Of a stretch of DNA of 64,000 nucleotides, positions 27,118-36,738 are shown piece after piece (position 1 is the stretch's first letter; the number at the start of each line of letters is the position of its first letter). The stretch lies in assembly GCA_022072055.1 (NCBI GenBank), contig JAJVIK010000014.1, positions 62,001 through 126,000 on the forward strand, written 5' to 3'. This stretch comes from a bacterium (GTDB lineage Bacteria > Hinthialibacterota > Hinthialibacteria > OLB16). Below the pieces are notes generated by a model that did not search any database, was not told where the DNA came from, and worked only from the letters and a program-made list of their open reading frames with translations. The position numbers and the translations under genes are program-made.

Positions 27118-28530
27118 TCAAGCGTCGAAATACAGGAAGAACTCATGCGGATGCGGACGCAGGCGAACCGGGTCCACTTCGTTCTCGCGCTTGTACTCCA
27201 GCCACGTGTCGATCACGTCTTGGGTGAACACATCCCCCTTGAGCAGGTACTCATGGTCCTTTTCAAGAGCATCCAGCGCCTCGCCCAGCGAACCCGGCAC
27301 GCGCGGGACCGCGGCGAGCTCCTCGGGCGGGAGATCGTAGATGTTCTTGTCGAGCGGATCGCCCGGATCGAGCTTGTTCTGCACCCCATCCAGACCCGCC
27401 ATCAGCATCGCGGCGAAGGTCAGGTACGGGTTGCAGCTCGGGTCGGGCGGACGGAACTCCACGCGCTTGGCCTTGGGCGAGGGGGAGTACATCGGAATGC
27501 GGCAGGCGGCGCTGCGGTTGCGCTGCGAGTAGGCCAGGTTCACCGGCGCCTCATAACCCGGGACCAGACGGCGGTAGGAGTTGGTGCCCGGGGCCGCGAA
27601 AGCCAGGATCGAGGCGGCGTGCTTGAGCAGACCGCCGATGAAGTGCAGGGCCATGTCCGAAAGACCGGCGTATTTGTTGCCCGCGAAAAGGGGAGTCCCG
27701 CCCTTCCACAGCGAAACGTGAACGTGCATTCCCGAGCCGTTGTCACCGAAGAGCGGCTTGGGCATGAAGGTCACCGTCTTGCCGTGCTTCTTGGCCACAT
27801 TCTTGGCGGTGTACTTGTAGGTCATGAGGGCATCGGCCATCCTCACCAAGGGCGAAAAGCGCAGGTCGATTTCGCACTGCCCGCCCGTGGCGACCTCGTG
27901 GTGGTGCGCCTCGACATGGATCCCGATGTCGAGCAGGGTCTGGACCACATCCTGACGGAAGTTGGCCAGCTCATCGGAGGGCGGACAGGGGAAATAGCCT
28001 TCCTTGTGACGCGGCTTGTGACCCAGATTGGGGCGCTCGTCGCGACCGGTGTTCCAGGTCCCCTCTATCGAGTCCACCGTGTAAAAGGCGTGGTTCGCGG
28101 CGCTTCCGTACTGCACGTTGTCGAAGCAGAAAAACTCCGCCTCGGGGCCGAAAAACGCCGTGTCGGCGATCCCGGTGCTCTTCAGGTAAGCCTCCGCCTT
28201 GAGCGCGATCGAGCGGGGATCGCGGGAGTAAGGCTCCTTGGTGATCGGGTCCAGAATCGTGGAGGTCAAAGACACCGTCGGGATCGTGTAGAAGGGATCC
28301 AGGAAGGCGGTGGCGGGGTCCGGCAGGATGATCATGTCGGACTCGTTGATCGCCTGCCAACCTCGGATGCTTGAACCATCGAACCCAAACCCATCCTCGA
28401 AGCTCGATTCCTCGAGTTCCGCCGCGGGAACCGTGAAATGCTGCCAGGTCCCCACGAAGTCCATGAACTTGAAGTCCACGAACTTCACATTCTTCTCAGC
28501 AATGAATTTCAACACCCCTTTAGCGTCCAT
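27118..28530 (-). CDS. glnA: Glutamine synthetase type I
   Basis: This 470-residue protein has the GS signature set: FDGSSIRGW near the start, [40 protein letters not shown] and [27 protein letters not shown] in order. Near residue 400 the sequence runs [14 protein letters not shown]; this is where the family's adenylylation Tyr loop normally lies. It condenses glutamate and ammonia. AAGGAG precedes the ATG at 28530. It lies directly downstream of a PII gene, so its expression is probably nitrogen-controlled. Confidence 0.97.
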   Translation of the reverse strand: MDAKGVLKFIAEKNVKFVDFKFMDFVGTWQHFTVPAAELEESSFEDGFGFDGSSIRGWQAINESDMIILPDPATAFLDPFYTIPTVSLTSTILDPITKEPYSRDPRSIALKAEAYLKSTGIADTAFFGPEAEFFCFDNVQYGSAANHAFYTVDSIEGTWNTGRDERPNLGHKPRHKEGYFPCPPSDELANFRQDVVQTLLDIGIHVEAHHHEVATGGQCEIDLRFSPLVRMADALMTYKYTAKNVAKKHGKTVTFMPKPLFGDNGSGMHVHVSLWKGGTPLFAGNKYAGLSDMALHFIGGLLKHAASILAFAAPGTNSYRRLVPGYEAPVNLAYSQRNRSAACRIPMYSPSPKAKRVEFRPPDPSCNPYLTFAAMLMAGLDGVQNKLDPGDPLDKNIYDLPPEELAAVPRVPGSLGEALDALEKDHEYLLKGDVFTQDVIDTWLEYKRENEVDPVRLRPHPHEFFLYFDA

Positions 28531-28584
28531 TTGGATCTCCTTCAGTTGTTTCTCGTTCCGCGGTGAAACGGAATCGTTATACCC

Positions 28585-28935
28585 TTAGTCATCTCCTCGC
28601 GCGGAGCCCGCCATGCGCTCCGTCTTGGGGTTTTCCACGCTCATCACAAACACCTTGCCATCCCCCACATGGCCGGTGTAGACCGTGTCCCGCACCTGGC
28701 GAATGAGCTGCTCGCGCTGCTCAATGGATTCCACAAGAACTTCCAGGCGGACCTTGGGGCGGGTTTCAATAGCATATTCGCGGCCTCGGAAGATCTCCGT
28801 GTGACCGCGCTGACGACCCGCCCCCTGCACGTGGCCCAGGGAGAACACCTCAATCCCCAGAGCCTCCAGGAGTCTCAAGACCTCCTCCACCGCTTCGGGG
28901 CGCAAGAGCAGTTCAACCAGTTCAATCCGCGCCAC
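28585..28935 (-). CDS. PII nitrogen regulatory protein, upstream of glnA
   Basis: The GTG at 28935 gives 116 residues and aligns at its start with other PII proteins. The frame extends to 29085 but the extra residues are low complexity. The T-loop has FRGREYAIETRPK with the uridylylation Tyr, and the signature TGHVGDGKVFVMSVEN is present. It is 54 bp upstream of glnA, so the two are one operon. The 223 bp to the upstream kinase gene hold no gene I can support and may carry the promoter. Confidence 0.85.
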   Translation of the reverse strand: MARIELVELLLRPEAVEEVLRLLEALGIEVFSLGHVQGAGRQRGHTEIFRGREYAIETRPKVRLEVLVESIEQREQLIRQVRDTVYTGHVGDGKVFVMSVENPKTERMAGSARGDD

Positions 28936-29158
28936 GTCGCCAGGATTAGCAGATTCCGCGCCATCACGCGCGTCCGATTCCGCCTTCCCGCTCCGAGTCG
29001 GACCCGAAGGGGGGATGGTGGTTCGGTTTGGCTTGGAACCATTCAGGTTGTGACCTCCGTCTTTAGAAGAGACAGCGGAACACACTCTCGAAAACGGACG
29101 AGCAGGTCTAGATTGACTTGTTCAGTTTTGGACAGAACCGTGGTGAGAACTAACCAAT

Positions 29159-31480
29159 TCACACTCGGGAGCCCAGCTCTCGGTCCAGGGCTTCCCGGAC
29201 TCCACGGAGGAGCTGGTCGAGACGGTAGGGTTTCTGGACAAAGGTGCAATCCGCAAACTCTGTCTGGGTGGCGTGGCGGAGATACCCGCTTGAAACGATG
29301 ACTCTGGCCTCCGGGTTCATTTCCCGAATCTTGCGAAGCGCCTCGCGCCCCGACATCTTGGGCATGGAGAGGTCGAGAATCACCAAGTCGATCCGATTCC
29401 ACTCCCGCAGGTAGAGCTCGACCGCCTCTTCTCCATCCGCCGCTGTCAGAACCGAATAGCCGTGCGAGGTGAGCGTGTCCCGGGCCAGGTCACAGATGGA
29501 GGCCTCGTCATCCACCACCAAAATGGTCTCTTCCCCTCCCCGAAGGGCTGAATCAGACTCGGGAACCTCATCAATCGGCTCCTGGCTGGGGACCGAGGGG
29601 AGATAGATCGAAAAGGTGGATCCGACTCCGCGCTCGCTGTCCACGACGATCCAGCCCCCATGGTTCTTGATGATCCCGTAGGCGGTGGCGAGCCCCAAGC
29701 CGGTCCCTTTGCCGACTTCCTTAGTGGTGAAGAAAGGCTCGAAGAGATGCGCCTGGGTTTTGGAGTCCATGCCGATCCCGGTGTCGGTCACGGAGAGGAC
29801 CACATACTCGCCGGGAGTGGCCTCGCTGTCCGGGAACTGGATGCCCTCGGTGAGCTGGAAGCGATCCGTGCGAATGGTGATGCGCAGCACTCTGCGCCCG
29901 GCGCCGGGCGCCCCTTCGCGGGGCTGGGTTTCGGCCGCCGCGGCCTCGATGGCGTCCCTGGCGTTGACCACAAGGTTGAGCAAAACCTGATGGAGCTGCC
30001 CGGGATCCGCGCGCACCGAGGGGAGTTCCTCGCGCAGGTCGGTGACAATCTCGATGCGGCGATCGATGGTCTCGCGCGCGAGGGCAATCACCTCGCGGAT
30101 GATCAGGTTGAGGTTCACCTGTTCCTTCTCGGAGGCCGACTTGCGGCTGTAAAGCAGCAACTGCTGGACCAGGCTCGCCCCACGCAGGCAGGCCTGCTCG
30201 GCGCGCTGGAGGTACCCTTGGATATCCACTCCATGACGGGTCCGGGCGAGCTGGATATTCCCAATCACGGTGGTGAGCAGGTTGTTGAAGTCGTGGGCGA
30301 TCCCCCCGGCAAGCTGAGCGATCGCCTCCACTTTCTGGGATTCGCGGAGTTGCTGCTCGAGCATGACCTGTTCGGTGATGTCCCGTTTCACGGCCACGAA
30401 GTTGATGATGCTCCCCATCGCGTCGTGCACCGGGGAGATGGTGGCCTCTTCCTCGTAAAAGCGCCCGTCCTTGCGCTTGTTGGTGAAACGTCCCTTCCAA
30501 ACCCGCCCCGCGAGGACCGTGGTCCACAGGTCATTGAAAAAGGCCGCGTCGTGGACCCCGCTCTTGAGGATGCTGACCGGATGGCCGACCGCCTCCTCCC
30601 GGGTGTATCCGGTGATCCGTTCAAAAGAAGGGTTCACATACTGGATGACCCCCTCGGGATCGGTGATCAGGATCATCTCGGCCGACTGGTCCACCGCGGT
30701 GGCGAGTCGGCGGAGTTCCTCGCGCGCCTGGCGGCGCTGGGAGAGGTCGCGTATGCCGAGGACTTTTCCGATTCTTTCACCGGACTGGAAGATGGTCGTG
30801 GCGACCAGTTCGACCTCCAGGGTCTCCCCTTCGCGGTTGGCCGCCGTGGTTTCGCAACGGAGGACTGGGGAGTCCCCAGGGGGAGCGCCGGGGCCCTCCT
30901 CGAAATCCCCCTGGGTCGGGGGCCAGGGGACATTTCCGGGAAGGATGGTTTCCTTGAGGGTGCGCCCGAGCAGCTCCGCCTCATCCCAGCCAAGCAAGCG
31001 CTCGGCGGCGGGGTTGGCGAAGAGAATCTTATCGTCGCTGTCCAATCCGAGGACCGCCTCGCCCAGGGCGGCGATCAGCTGGGTGGTGAACGCGTGGGAT
31101 TGCCAGAGGGCCTCGCGGCGGCTCTGGACTCGGACCGCCTCATTCTCCGGCGGAGGCCCGATCTCAAACAGGTTGACCAGATTCGAGACTTGAAGAAGTT
31201 TGAGGACATAATCGTGGACATTCACCAGGCGGAAGCCGACTTCGCGTTCGGTGAACTGACGGTAGAAGGACAGGAGGGTGGAAAGGCCGCGAGAGTCGAT
31301 GTGCGTGAGGCCGTCCATGTTGAGGATGACCTCGCGGACCGAGGGATCCTGGCGGATCGGCTCCAAGTGGCGAATCAGTTCCTCGCGCGTGCTGGTGTTC
31401 AGGACGCCGTGGAGTTTGATGACCGTGGTTTCCTTGCGACTGGAGACCTCGATCTCAAGCAGGTTCGATGTGAATCGCAT
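29159..31480 (-). CDS. Hybrid histidine kinase: STAS-PAS-PAS-HisKA-HATPase-REC
   Basis: I use the ATG at 31480 (773 residues), the start of the STAS fold; the frame continues to 31510. The STAS domain (~1-105, HIDSRGLSTLLSF) resembles anti-sigma factor antagonists. Two PAS domains follow (~125-235, ~255-375). HisKA has the phospho-His in GGIAHDFNNLLT at about residue 396, and the ATPase has NLVVNARDAIEA, VTDTGIGMD and GTGLGLATAYG. The C-terminal receiver (~645-765) holds ILVVDDEASICD and the phospho-acceptor in VILDLSMPKM at about residue 703. No transmembrane segment is evident, so it is likely cytoplasmic. The STAS module could tie it to a sigma-factor partner-switching circuit. The PII-glnA operon follows. 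Confidence 0.9.
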   Translation of the reverse strand: MRFTSNLLEIEVSSRKETTVIKLHGVLNTSTREELIRHLEPIRQDPSVREVILNMDGLTHIDSRGLSTLLSFYRQFTEREVGFRLVNVHDYVLKLLQVSNLVNLFEIGPPPENEAVRVQSRREALWQSHAFTTQLIAALGEAVLGLDSDDKILFANPAAERLLGWDEAELLGRTLKETILPGNVPWPPTQGDFEEGPGAPPGDSPVLRCETTAANREGETLEVELVATTIFQSGERIGKVLGIRDLSQRRQAREELRRLATAVDQSAEMILITDPEGVIQYVNPSFERITGYTREEAVGHPVSILKSGVHDAAFFNDLWTTVLAGRVWKGRFTNKRKDGRFYEEEATISPVHDAMGSIINFVAVKRDITEQVMLEQQLRESQKVEAIAQLAGGIAHDFNNLLTTVIGNIQLARTRHGVDIQGYLQRAEQACLRGASLVQQLLLYSRKSASEKEQVNLNLIIREVIALARETIDRRIEIVTDLREELPSVRADPGQLHQVLLNLVVNARDAIEAAAAETQPREGAPGAGRRVLRITIRTDRFQLTEGIQFPDSEATPGEYVVLSVTDTGIGMDSKTQAHLFEPFFTTKEVGKGTGLGLATAYGIIKNHGGWIVVDSERGVGSTFSIYLPSVPSQEPIDEVPESDSALRGGEETILVVDDEASICDLARDTLTSHGYSVLTAADGEEAVELYLREWNRIDLVILDLSMPKMSGREALRKIREMNPEARVIVSSGYLRHATQTEFADCTFVQKPYRLDQLLRGVREALDRELGSRV

Positions 31481-31611
31481 GGTGTGTGCCGACGGCGCAC
31501 CGCCCCCCATTCCTCACCGTATACCGATTGACGGAATGGGATTCTACGCTTGATTCCCCCGGCGCGTCAAATCAAGCGTGGAGGCGCGCGCCCCCTCGGG
31601 ATGCGATTCGG

Positions 31612-31642
31612 GCCCGGACACGACGGAGCGTGTCCCTCCGGG
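31612..31642. repeat. GC palindrome related to the dispersed repeat
   Basis: The sequence GCCCGGACACGACGGAGCGT, continuing GTCCCTCCGGGC, forms a hairpin with seven-base inner arms (GGACACG/CGTGTCC) and CCCGGA/TCCGGG outside. It shares the core GGAGGGACACGCTCCGTCG (reverse strand) with the repeats at 41195, 51258 and 57555. It lies in the 187-bp gap between the kinase and LVIVD genes, where I see no gene. Confidence 0.75.
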
Positions 31643-31667
31643 CACTGCATTCAAAGGAATTCCGCCG

Positions 31668-32831
31668 CTAATTGCTTTGCCAGAACTTGGCGAACATGAA
31701 CAAAGTCTCCTGCTCCCCTTTGTCCTCTGAAAGGATCTGGAGCAGGTCGTTGGCATTGATCGCCCCATCCCCCCCATTCGGCCAGCGGTCGAAGACTTCG
31801 GGTGTCACTGGGGTCTCGGTGGGGGTGGGAACCGGTTCCGGGGTGATGGAGGTCAGCAGCTCAGGCATGTCGGGATTGCTCACATCCACAATCAGGATCG
31901 CGTCCGCGGACGAGAGGATCGCTGTGCCTCCCTCCACATCGAGGGTTCGCACCTCCTCGACGGGATCCACATACCCCCTGGGAGTGGGAGATTGTGGGTC
32001 GCTGATGTCGATGATTTCGAGCCCTTTGGCCCCTTCGGAGACATAGGCGAACGAACCCTCGATGTCCAAATCGCGCGTGTGTCCGCGCAGTCCGACCTGG
32101 CCGACCGAAAGGATCGATTCCGGGTCGGAGACATCGAGAACCTGGAGGTTATCATAGTCCGCCACAAAGACGTGGTTCCCCGCCACCCTCATCCGAACAT
32201 AGGGCCACGCTCGGACCTCTGAAAACACATGGTCGCCCAGCAGCCGGGATCGGTAGTACTCGCCCGGGGGGTCACCCACGTAAATCTCATGGATTTCAAG
32301 CTTGTCCGTGCCAAGGAGATACACTTTCATCCCCGAAGCGTCGAGGTCGAGGGCTGAGAGCGGGAGGAGCTGCTGGTAGTAACCGAGGTTCGGTTGTTCC
32401 AGGTTGTAGAACGGGTTGCCCGAGAGATCGACGAAGAACACAAAGGGACTCCTCACGACCGTTCGAAGCGCCGTACCCAGCCGATACTGATAGTGGCCCA
32501 ACAGGGCCGGATGCCCCGGATCCGAGATGTCGTAAATGTTAAACGCCGTGTACGCGCGAGTCCCTTCGATTTGAATGTAACGAACGATTCCACCGGCGCC
32601 CACTGACCCCATCCGAACGGGTTCGGTCGGATTCGAAATGTCCGCCACCACCAGGGCATCCCCTTCGCTAAAGTAGGCGTGCATCCCGTCCAGGGCGACG
32701 CCTCGATCGGCGCGGTCAAAGTCCTTGGCCACAGGGTCGAGTCCCTTGGCGCACACGGAATCCAAAGCCACTGCGCGGGGGAGGAGGCATAGGACTGTGT
32801 AAACGAGGAAATTTGAACGGAGATTACGCAT
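31668..32831 (-). CDS. Secreted LVIVD-repeat beta-propeller protein with a dockerin-like C-terminus
   Basis: This 387-residue protein has an N-terminal signal peptide (MRNLRSNFLVYTVLCLLPRA). LVIVD-type repeats follow (LVVADISNP, FNIYDISDP, LQVLDVSDP, LEIIDISDP, LIVDVSNP) that build a beta-propeller. A TP-rich linker (TPEPVPTPTETP) leads to a C-terminal ~45-residue module with NGGDGAINANDLLQIL and LFMFAKFWQ. The same kind of module ends the beta-helix proteins at 57722-59368 and 60501-62186. The role of LVIVD proteins is unknown; they are predicted to be surface or periplasmic. Confidence 0.85.
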   Translation of the reverse strand: MRNLRSNFLVYTVLCLLPRAVALDSVCAKGLDPVAKDFDRADRGVALDGMHAYFSEGDALVVADISNPTEPVRMGSVGAGGIVRYIQIEGTRAYTAFNIYDISDPGHPALLGHYQYRLGTALRTVVRSPFVFFVDLSGNPFYNLEQPNLGYYQQLLPLSALDLDASGMKVYLLGTDKLEIHEIYVGDPPGEYYRSRLLGDHVFSEVRAWPYVRMRVAGNHVFVADYDNLQVLDVSDPESILSVGQVGLRGHTRDLDIEGSFAYVSEGAKGLEIIDISDPQSPTPRGYVDPVEEVRTLDVEGGTAILSSADAILIVDVSNPDMPELLTSITPEPVPTPTETPVTPEVFDRWPNGGDGAINANDLLQILSEDKGEQETLFMFAKFWQSN

Positions 32832-32963
32832 GGCCGAATCTCCTTTGTGACAGAAAGATGATATCCCTATTTAAGGCTCACTTCTCCGCTCTGTCAAGGT
32901 TTTTCTTCGTCGATCCAACAATCCTGCGCGGAATATAGGTCCGTGTGATAGGCAAATTCAGTG

Positions 32964-34745
32964 TCAGTCCGGGAGACGTCGGTCCGGCGAATCCTGATTC
33001 CACCGGCTCCAGACCCATGATCCGACGGAGACCGCTCCCCCGATGGAGGACATGCTGAAGACCAGCGGAAGACCCTGCAGGTTCCACAGGTCATGCCCGA
33101 ACACGCGCATCGCTCCAATGGCGGCAACCGACGCGCCGATTCCGACGATCCGGGAGTCCCTTTTCAGGCCCCCGATGAGGATCAGCCCCAGGGCGCCCAG
33201 ATTGATCAGGATCGATTGCCCGCCCAGGAACAGATTCTCGCCTTCAATGTCCAACGGATGGAGGGCCTGAAACCACACCAGTCGGAGCGCCGCGAAGGAG
33301 TAGATCAAGGCGCACGCGAATGGGAGCAGCCCGGTTTGATTGGTCGTGTCCAGATCCGGCGCGAATCCGCCGCGAGAGCCCTCGACACCTCTTCGCGCGA
33401 GGGCGAAATGCAACAGGCACGAAAGGGCCAAAGAGGCCAGCGGCCATGCCTTGGCCGCTCCCGGTTCGAGTGGGAGCCCGAGACTCCCCAACCAGGCCGC
33501 GAGGGCGCAAACAACGGCTTGGAGCAGGTTGGCGATCACCCGGAAATCATTGACGGGGGCGAATCGGCTCCAGGCCGAGATCAGGGTGGCCAAGAGGGAA
33601 CATCCGGCCAACGTCGGGAAGGGCGACACCGATAGGAATGAGGCGCCCCCCGCGGTCAGGAGGATTCCCGCGAGGAGAAAGGCTGTAGAGGCGCGCCCTT
33701 CGTGGTGGCTCCCTTTGGCGAACCACCAAGCGGCCATCAGCTGCGCCGCGGCGCACCCCAAGAGGGTCCACCCCACTGTGGACGGGTCCGCTCGCCAGGG
33801 TCTCGCCACGCCATGGACCACCGCGAGCAACAAAAGGCTGCCCGCGGCCGGGGAGAACCCATCCCAGGCTCGGAAGGGGGTTTTCCCTTCACTCGCCACA
33901 AGTAGGGCGCTCAAGAAACTCCCCGCGAAGAAGATCCCGACCATCGGAAACAGGAAGGGGAGCGCCATCTCGGCGGGAGCTGACTGACCTCTGAGGAGAA
34001 AAGCCCGAACTTTGAGGACCCACAGCCACCAGAGGACAACTGTCAGGGCGAACACGCCGAAAGACAGCCAGGATATGGCTTGTTTTCGCCGGACCAGATA
34101 AGAAGCCCAACCCGCAAACAGGAGGAGCGCCGCAGGATAGGGGAAATAGGGGGAGGGGAACTCCAGACAGAGGGCGGCGGAGCAGGCGCCGAGAAACCCG
34201 GCTGAGAGCGCGGAACGGGCCTGCTGCCGGAGACCGATGTGAAGCGCCCAAACAAGACTCAACCCGAGGACCAGGTATGCGGCCTCGGAGGGCAAGGAGC
34301 CGAAACGCCTGTGAGTCTCGAGGACTATCGAGAACAGGAGGAGGAATCCGCAGACCACAAAAAGCGCCGAGGATTTCTTTCCCCGCGCGCGCCTCAATTG
34401 ACCGTAACCGATCAGGCAGGCCGAATAACCCATCCCCAGCAACACCCCGGCCCCCTGACCGACCACTTTGTTGTCCGTGAGCGTTCGCAGGGCGAGCGCG
34501 ACCACCAATAAGAAGCAGATGGTCGCGAACTCAGACAACGCCTCGGAGGCCAGGCCCGAACCGTTTGCTCCCTGAATCAGCGCGCCGGACAGGGAGGGGC
34601 TTTGCTCCCGGTCCCCTCGATCACCGGGTGGAACGTGGGACCGCTCCATCCCGGATTGGAGGGCGTCGAGGCGCTCTGCGAGGGATCGAACCTCCTCGCC
34701 CAACCGGTTCAAACGAGCCTCGAGTTCAGAAAGCCTGTCGATCAT
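32964..34745 (-). CDS. Polytopic membrane protein with N-terminal coiled coil, DUF2339-like
   Basis: This 593-residue protein opens with a coiled-coil stretch (IDRLSELEARLNRLGEEVRS...) and continues with about 13-16 hydrophobic segments, e.g. FATICFLLVVALALRTL. This is the layout of DUF2339-family membrane proteins, but I see no catalytic motif. It follows the NrfD gene by 53 bp on the same strand and may be co-transcribed with the redox module. Function unknown. Confidence 0.65.
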   Translation of the reverse strand: MIDRLSELEARLNRLGEEVRSLAERLDALQSGMERSHVPPGDRGDREQSPSLSGALIQGANGSGLASEALSEFATICFLLVVALALRTLTDNKVVGQGAGVLLGMGYSACLIGYGQLRRARGKKSSALFVVCGFLLLFSIVLETHRRFGSLPSEAAYLVLGLSLVWALHIGLRQQARSALSAGFLGACSAALCLEFPSPYFPYPAALLLFAGWASYLVRRKQAISWLSFGVFALTVVLWWLWVLKVRAFLLRGQSAPAEMALPFLFPMVGIFFAGSFLSALLVASEGKTPFRAWDGFSPAAGSLLLLAVVHGVARPWRADPSTVGWTLLGCAAAQLMAAWWFAKGSHHEGRASTAFLLAGILLTAGGASFLSVSPFPTLAGCSLLATLISAWSRFAPVNDFRVIANLLQAVVCALAAWLGSLGLPLEPGAAKAWPLASLALSCLLHFALARRGVEGSRGGFAPDLDTTNQTGLLPFACALIYSFAALRLVWFQALHPLDIEGENLFLGGQSILINLGALGLILIGGLKRDSRIVGIGASVAAIGAMRVFGHDLWNLQGLPLVFSMSSIGGAVSVGSWVWSRWNQDSPDRRLPD

Positions 34746-34798
34746 GCTCCCTCCCCTCGAACCGGGTCATCCCTGGAGGAGATTCTTCGCATCGCTTG

Positions 34799-35962
34799 CT
34801 ACATCTGAGTGATCTCCCGCGTGGGGGTGGTGAAAAAGGGGAACAGCCGGTCGAACTCCCGCAGAAGCAGAAACGGGATGATGAGAATGAGGGCGGCCAC
34901 AAAGAGACCCTCCTTGTCCCATATCCCCGGCAGGTATGAGGTGAACCCGCGATAGCTCTTGGAGAGCAGCTGTCCCCCAATCACCACATTCCACCGCATC
35001 AGCAGGACCTGAAGGAGCAGGAGACCCGCCGAGATGAAGATCAAGAAGTTCCCGACCCGTGTCGGCAATCGGAACAGGTTCCTCACCGCGAGCAGGAGGA
35101 ACGGGACCAACGAGCAAATCAGGATTTGGAGAATGACATAGGTGAACCACAGGCGGCCGTTGATCAGGTCCTTGAGCACCGCCCAGCGCGCGGTCTGCTC
35201 GTAGGCCACGGAGAGAATCTCCATCAACTCCAGGCTCACCGCAACAATCATGAAGCCCCACAGGAACCGCGCCAGGGTGTCCAGCGCGGCCTGGTCGACC
35301 GGAATGCGACGGAGCCAAGTCACGAACTGGAAGAGGAAGATCAGCACCGAAACCCCGGAAACCAGCGCGGAGCAGATGAAGATGATGAACATGAGCGGTG
35401 TCGACCACCAAGGGTTGGCCTTGATCGAGCCGAAGAGAAACCCGACATAGCCATGAAGCACGAGCGCGATGGGAATTCCCACGCCGGCAAGGGTCTTAAC
35501 AATGGCGTGGTCCACCCGGTCGGTCTCGGGCGTGCGCGTGGTCCCGCCAAGGAGCAGCAAATAATACAGCTTGCGGGGCAGCCCCTTGGCGCGATTCCAG
35601 CGATCAATGAAATCGGCGCGGTAATGGAACCAGATTTCGAGGAACACAATCCCGGTGTAGATCGCGTAGACAAAACCGAAACCGCTCATGGCCGAGCGGA
35701 AGTTCGGGGTGATCATGATGTTGAAGGCCCGCTCCGGCCTGCCGAGGTGGTTCAGGAGCGGCACCGGCGCGAAGAGGAGGAAGAAGAACGCCGACACCAA
35801 GGAAAATCTTCCGATCTGACGGAGTTGCTCGAACCCAAAGACATGGTAGAGGGAGGAGACAATGAAGGCGCCGGCCACAAGGCCCGTGATGTACGGGTAC
35901 ATCACAATCATCACCGACCAGGTGACATGGGTCTCATTCGGAAAGACAAACCCTTCCATCAT
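34799..35962 (-). CDS. NrfD/PsrC-type quinol-interacting membrane subunit
   Basis: I use the ATG at 35962 (387 residues), overlapping the stop of the ferredoxin gene by ATGA; a longer frame starts at 35995. The protein begins MMEGFVFPNETHVTWSVMI and has about eight transmembrane segments typical of NrfD/PolyS-reductase subunits. In known complexes this subunit moves electrons between menaquinone or ubiquinone and the ferredoxin/cytochrome parts. The catalytic partner enzyme is not in the window. Confidence 0.88.
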   Translation of the reverse strand: MMEGFVFPNETHVTWSVMIVMYPYITGLVAGAFIVSSLYHVFGFEQLRQIGRFSLVSAFFFLLFAPVPLLNHLGRPERAFNIMITPNFRSAMSGFGFVYAIYTGIVFLEIWFHYRADFIDRWNRAKGLPRKLYYLLLLGGTTRTPETDRVDHAIVKTLAGVGIPIALVLHGYVGFLFGSIKANPWWSTPLMFIIFICSALVSGVSVLIFLFQFVTWLRRIPVDQAALDTLARFLWGFMIVAVSLELMEILSVAYEQTARWAVLKDLINGRLWFTYVILQILICSLVPFLLLAVRNLFRLPTRVGNFLIFISAGLLLLQVLLMRWNVVIGGQLLSKSYRGFTSYLPGIWDKEGLFVAALILIIPFLLLREFDRLFPFFTTPTREITQM

Positions 35963-36738
35963 TTGACCTCCATGTCCAAGCCGATGTAGTAGCACTTGGG
36001 GTTGGTGCCCATGTCGGGCTTGAGCAAGCTGTAGCGCCGCTCATGCAGGACCGCGCGGATGCGGCTCTTGGGGTCCTTCAGATTGCCGTGCAGACGAGCC
36101 TCCCTCGGGCAGGCGTCCACACAGGCCGGACTCAGCCCTTTGTGAATCCGGTGGTAACAGAGCGTGCACTTGTCCGCGACCCCCTTTTCGTGGTCGATAT
36201 ACCGGGAACCGTAAGGGCAAGCTTGAACACAGTATCCGCAACCGACACAGTGATCCTGGTCCACCAGAACCACCCCGTCGGGCGTGTGGTAAGAGGCCCC
36301 CACCGGACAGACCTGGGTGCAGGCGGAATTCACGCAATGATTGCAGAGCTTCGGGACAAAGAAGGCCTTGACCACCTTCTTGGTTTGAACGGAATTCGCC
36401 TTGAAGCTCTCCAGCGCGCCATCCGGGGAATCGACCGTGATGGTCTCGTCCTCGTCAATCTCGTATCTCTCCACCCAGGTCCGGAAATAGGTTTCAGGGA
36501 CATGGTTTTCGAGTTTGCAGGCGCGCACGCACGATCCGCAGCCGATGCAGCGGGTGGTGTCCACCAGGAAACCCCACTCGAAGGCGTGGAGGTCCTCGAT
36601 GCTGGGAACCTGGGGAACGTCCTCCGGGTTGCCGAGCACAGTGACCGAGCCGACACACAGGCCGCCCGCGCCATAGAGGGCGTATTGCAGGAACCGCCGC
36701 CGGCTGGAGGTCCGCTCCGCCTCACTGGACATCGACAA
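35959..36738 (-). CDS. Tat-exported 4x[4Fe-4S] ferredoxin subunit (DmsB/NrfC/PsrB-like)
   Basis: This 259-residue protein has a twin-arginine signal, SSRRRFLQYALYGAGG, and four Cys clusters: CIGCGSCVRAC, CNHCVNSACTQVCP, CVGCGYCVQACP and CTLCYHRIHKGLSPACVDACP. Each should bind a [4Fe-4S] centre, as in DmsB, NrfC and PsrB. It would wire the cytochrome to the NrfD quinone subunit. Its start overlaps the cytochrome gene stop by 17 bp. An ATG two codons downstream could also be the start. Confidence 0.92.
   Translation of the reverse strand: MSMSSEAERTSSRRRFLQYALYGAGGLCVGSVTVLGNPEDVPQVPSIEDLHAFEWGFLVDTTRCIGCGSCVRACKLENHVPETYFRTWVERYEIDEDETITVDSPDGALESFKANSVQTKKVVKAFFVPKLCNHCVNSACTQVCPVGASYHTPDGVVLVDQDHCVGCGYCVQACPYGSRYIDHEKGVADKCTLCYHRIHKGLSPACVDACPREARLHGNLKDPKSRIRAVLHERRYSLLKPDMGTNPKCYYIGLDMEVK

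Noticed and set aside
29660-31531. Long open frame antisense to the hybrid kinase
   Set aside because: It mirrors the real gene's codon structure in high-GC DNA and shows no domain; the kinase frame explains the region.
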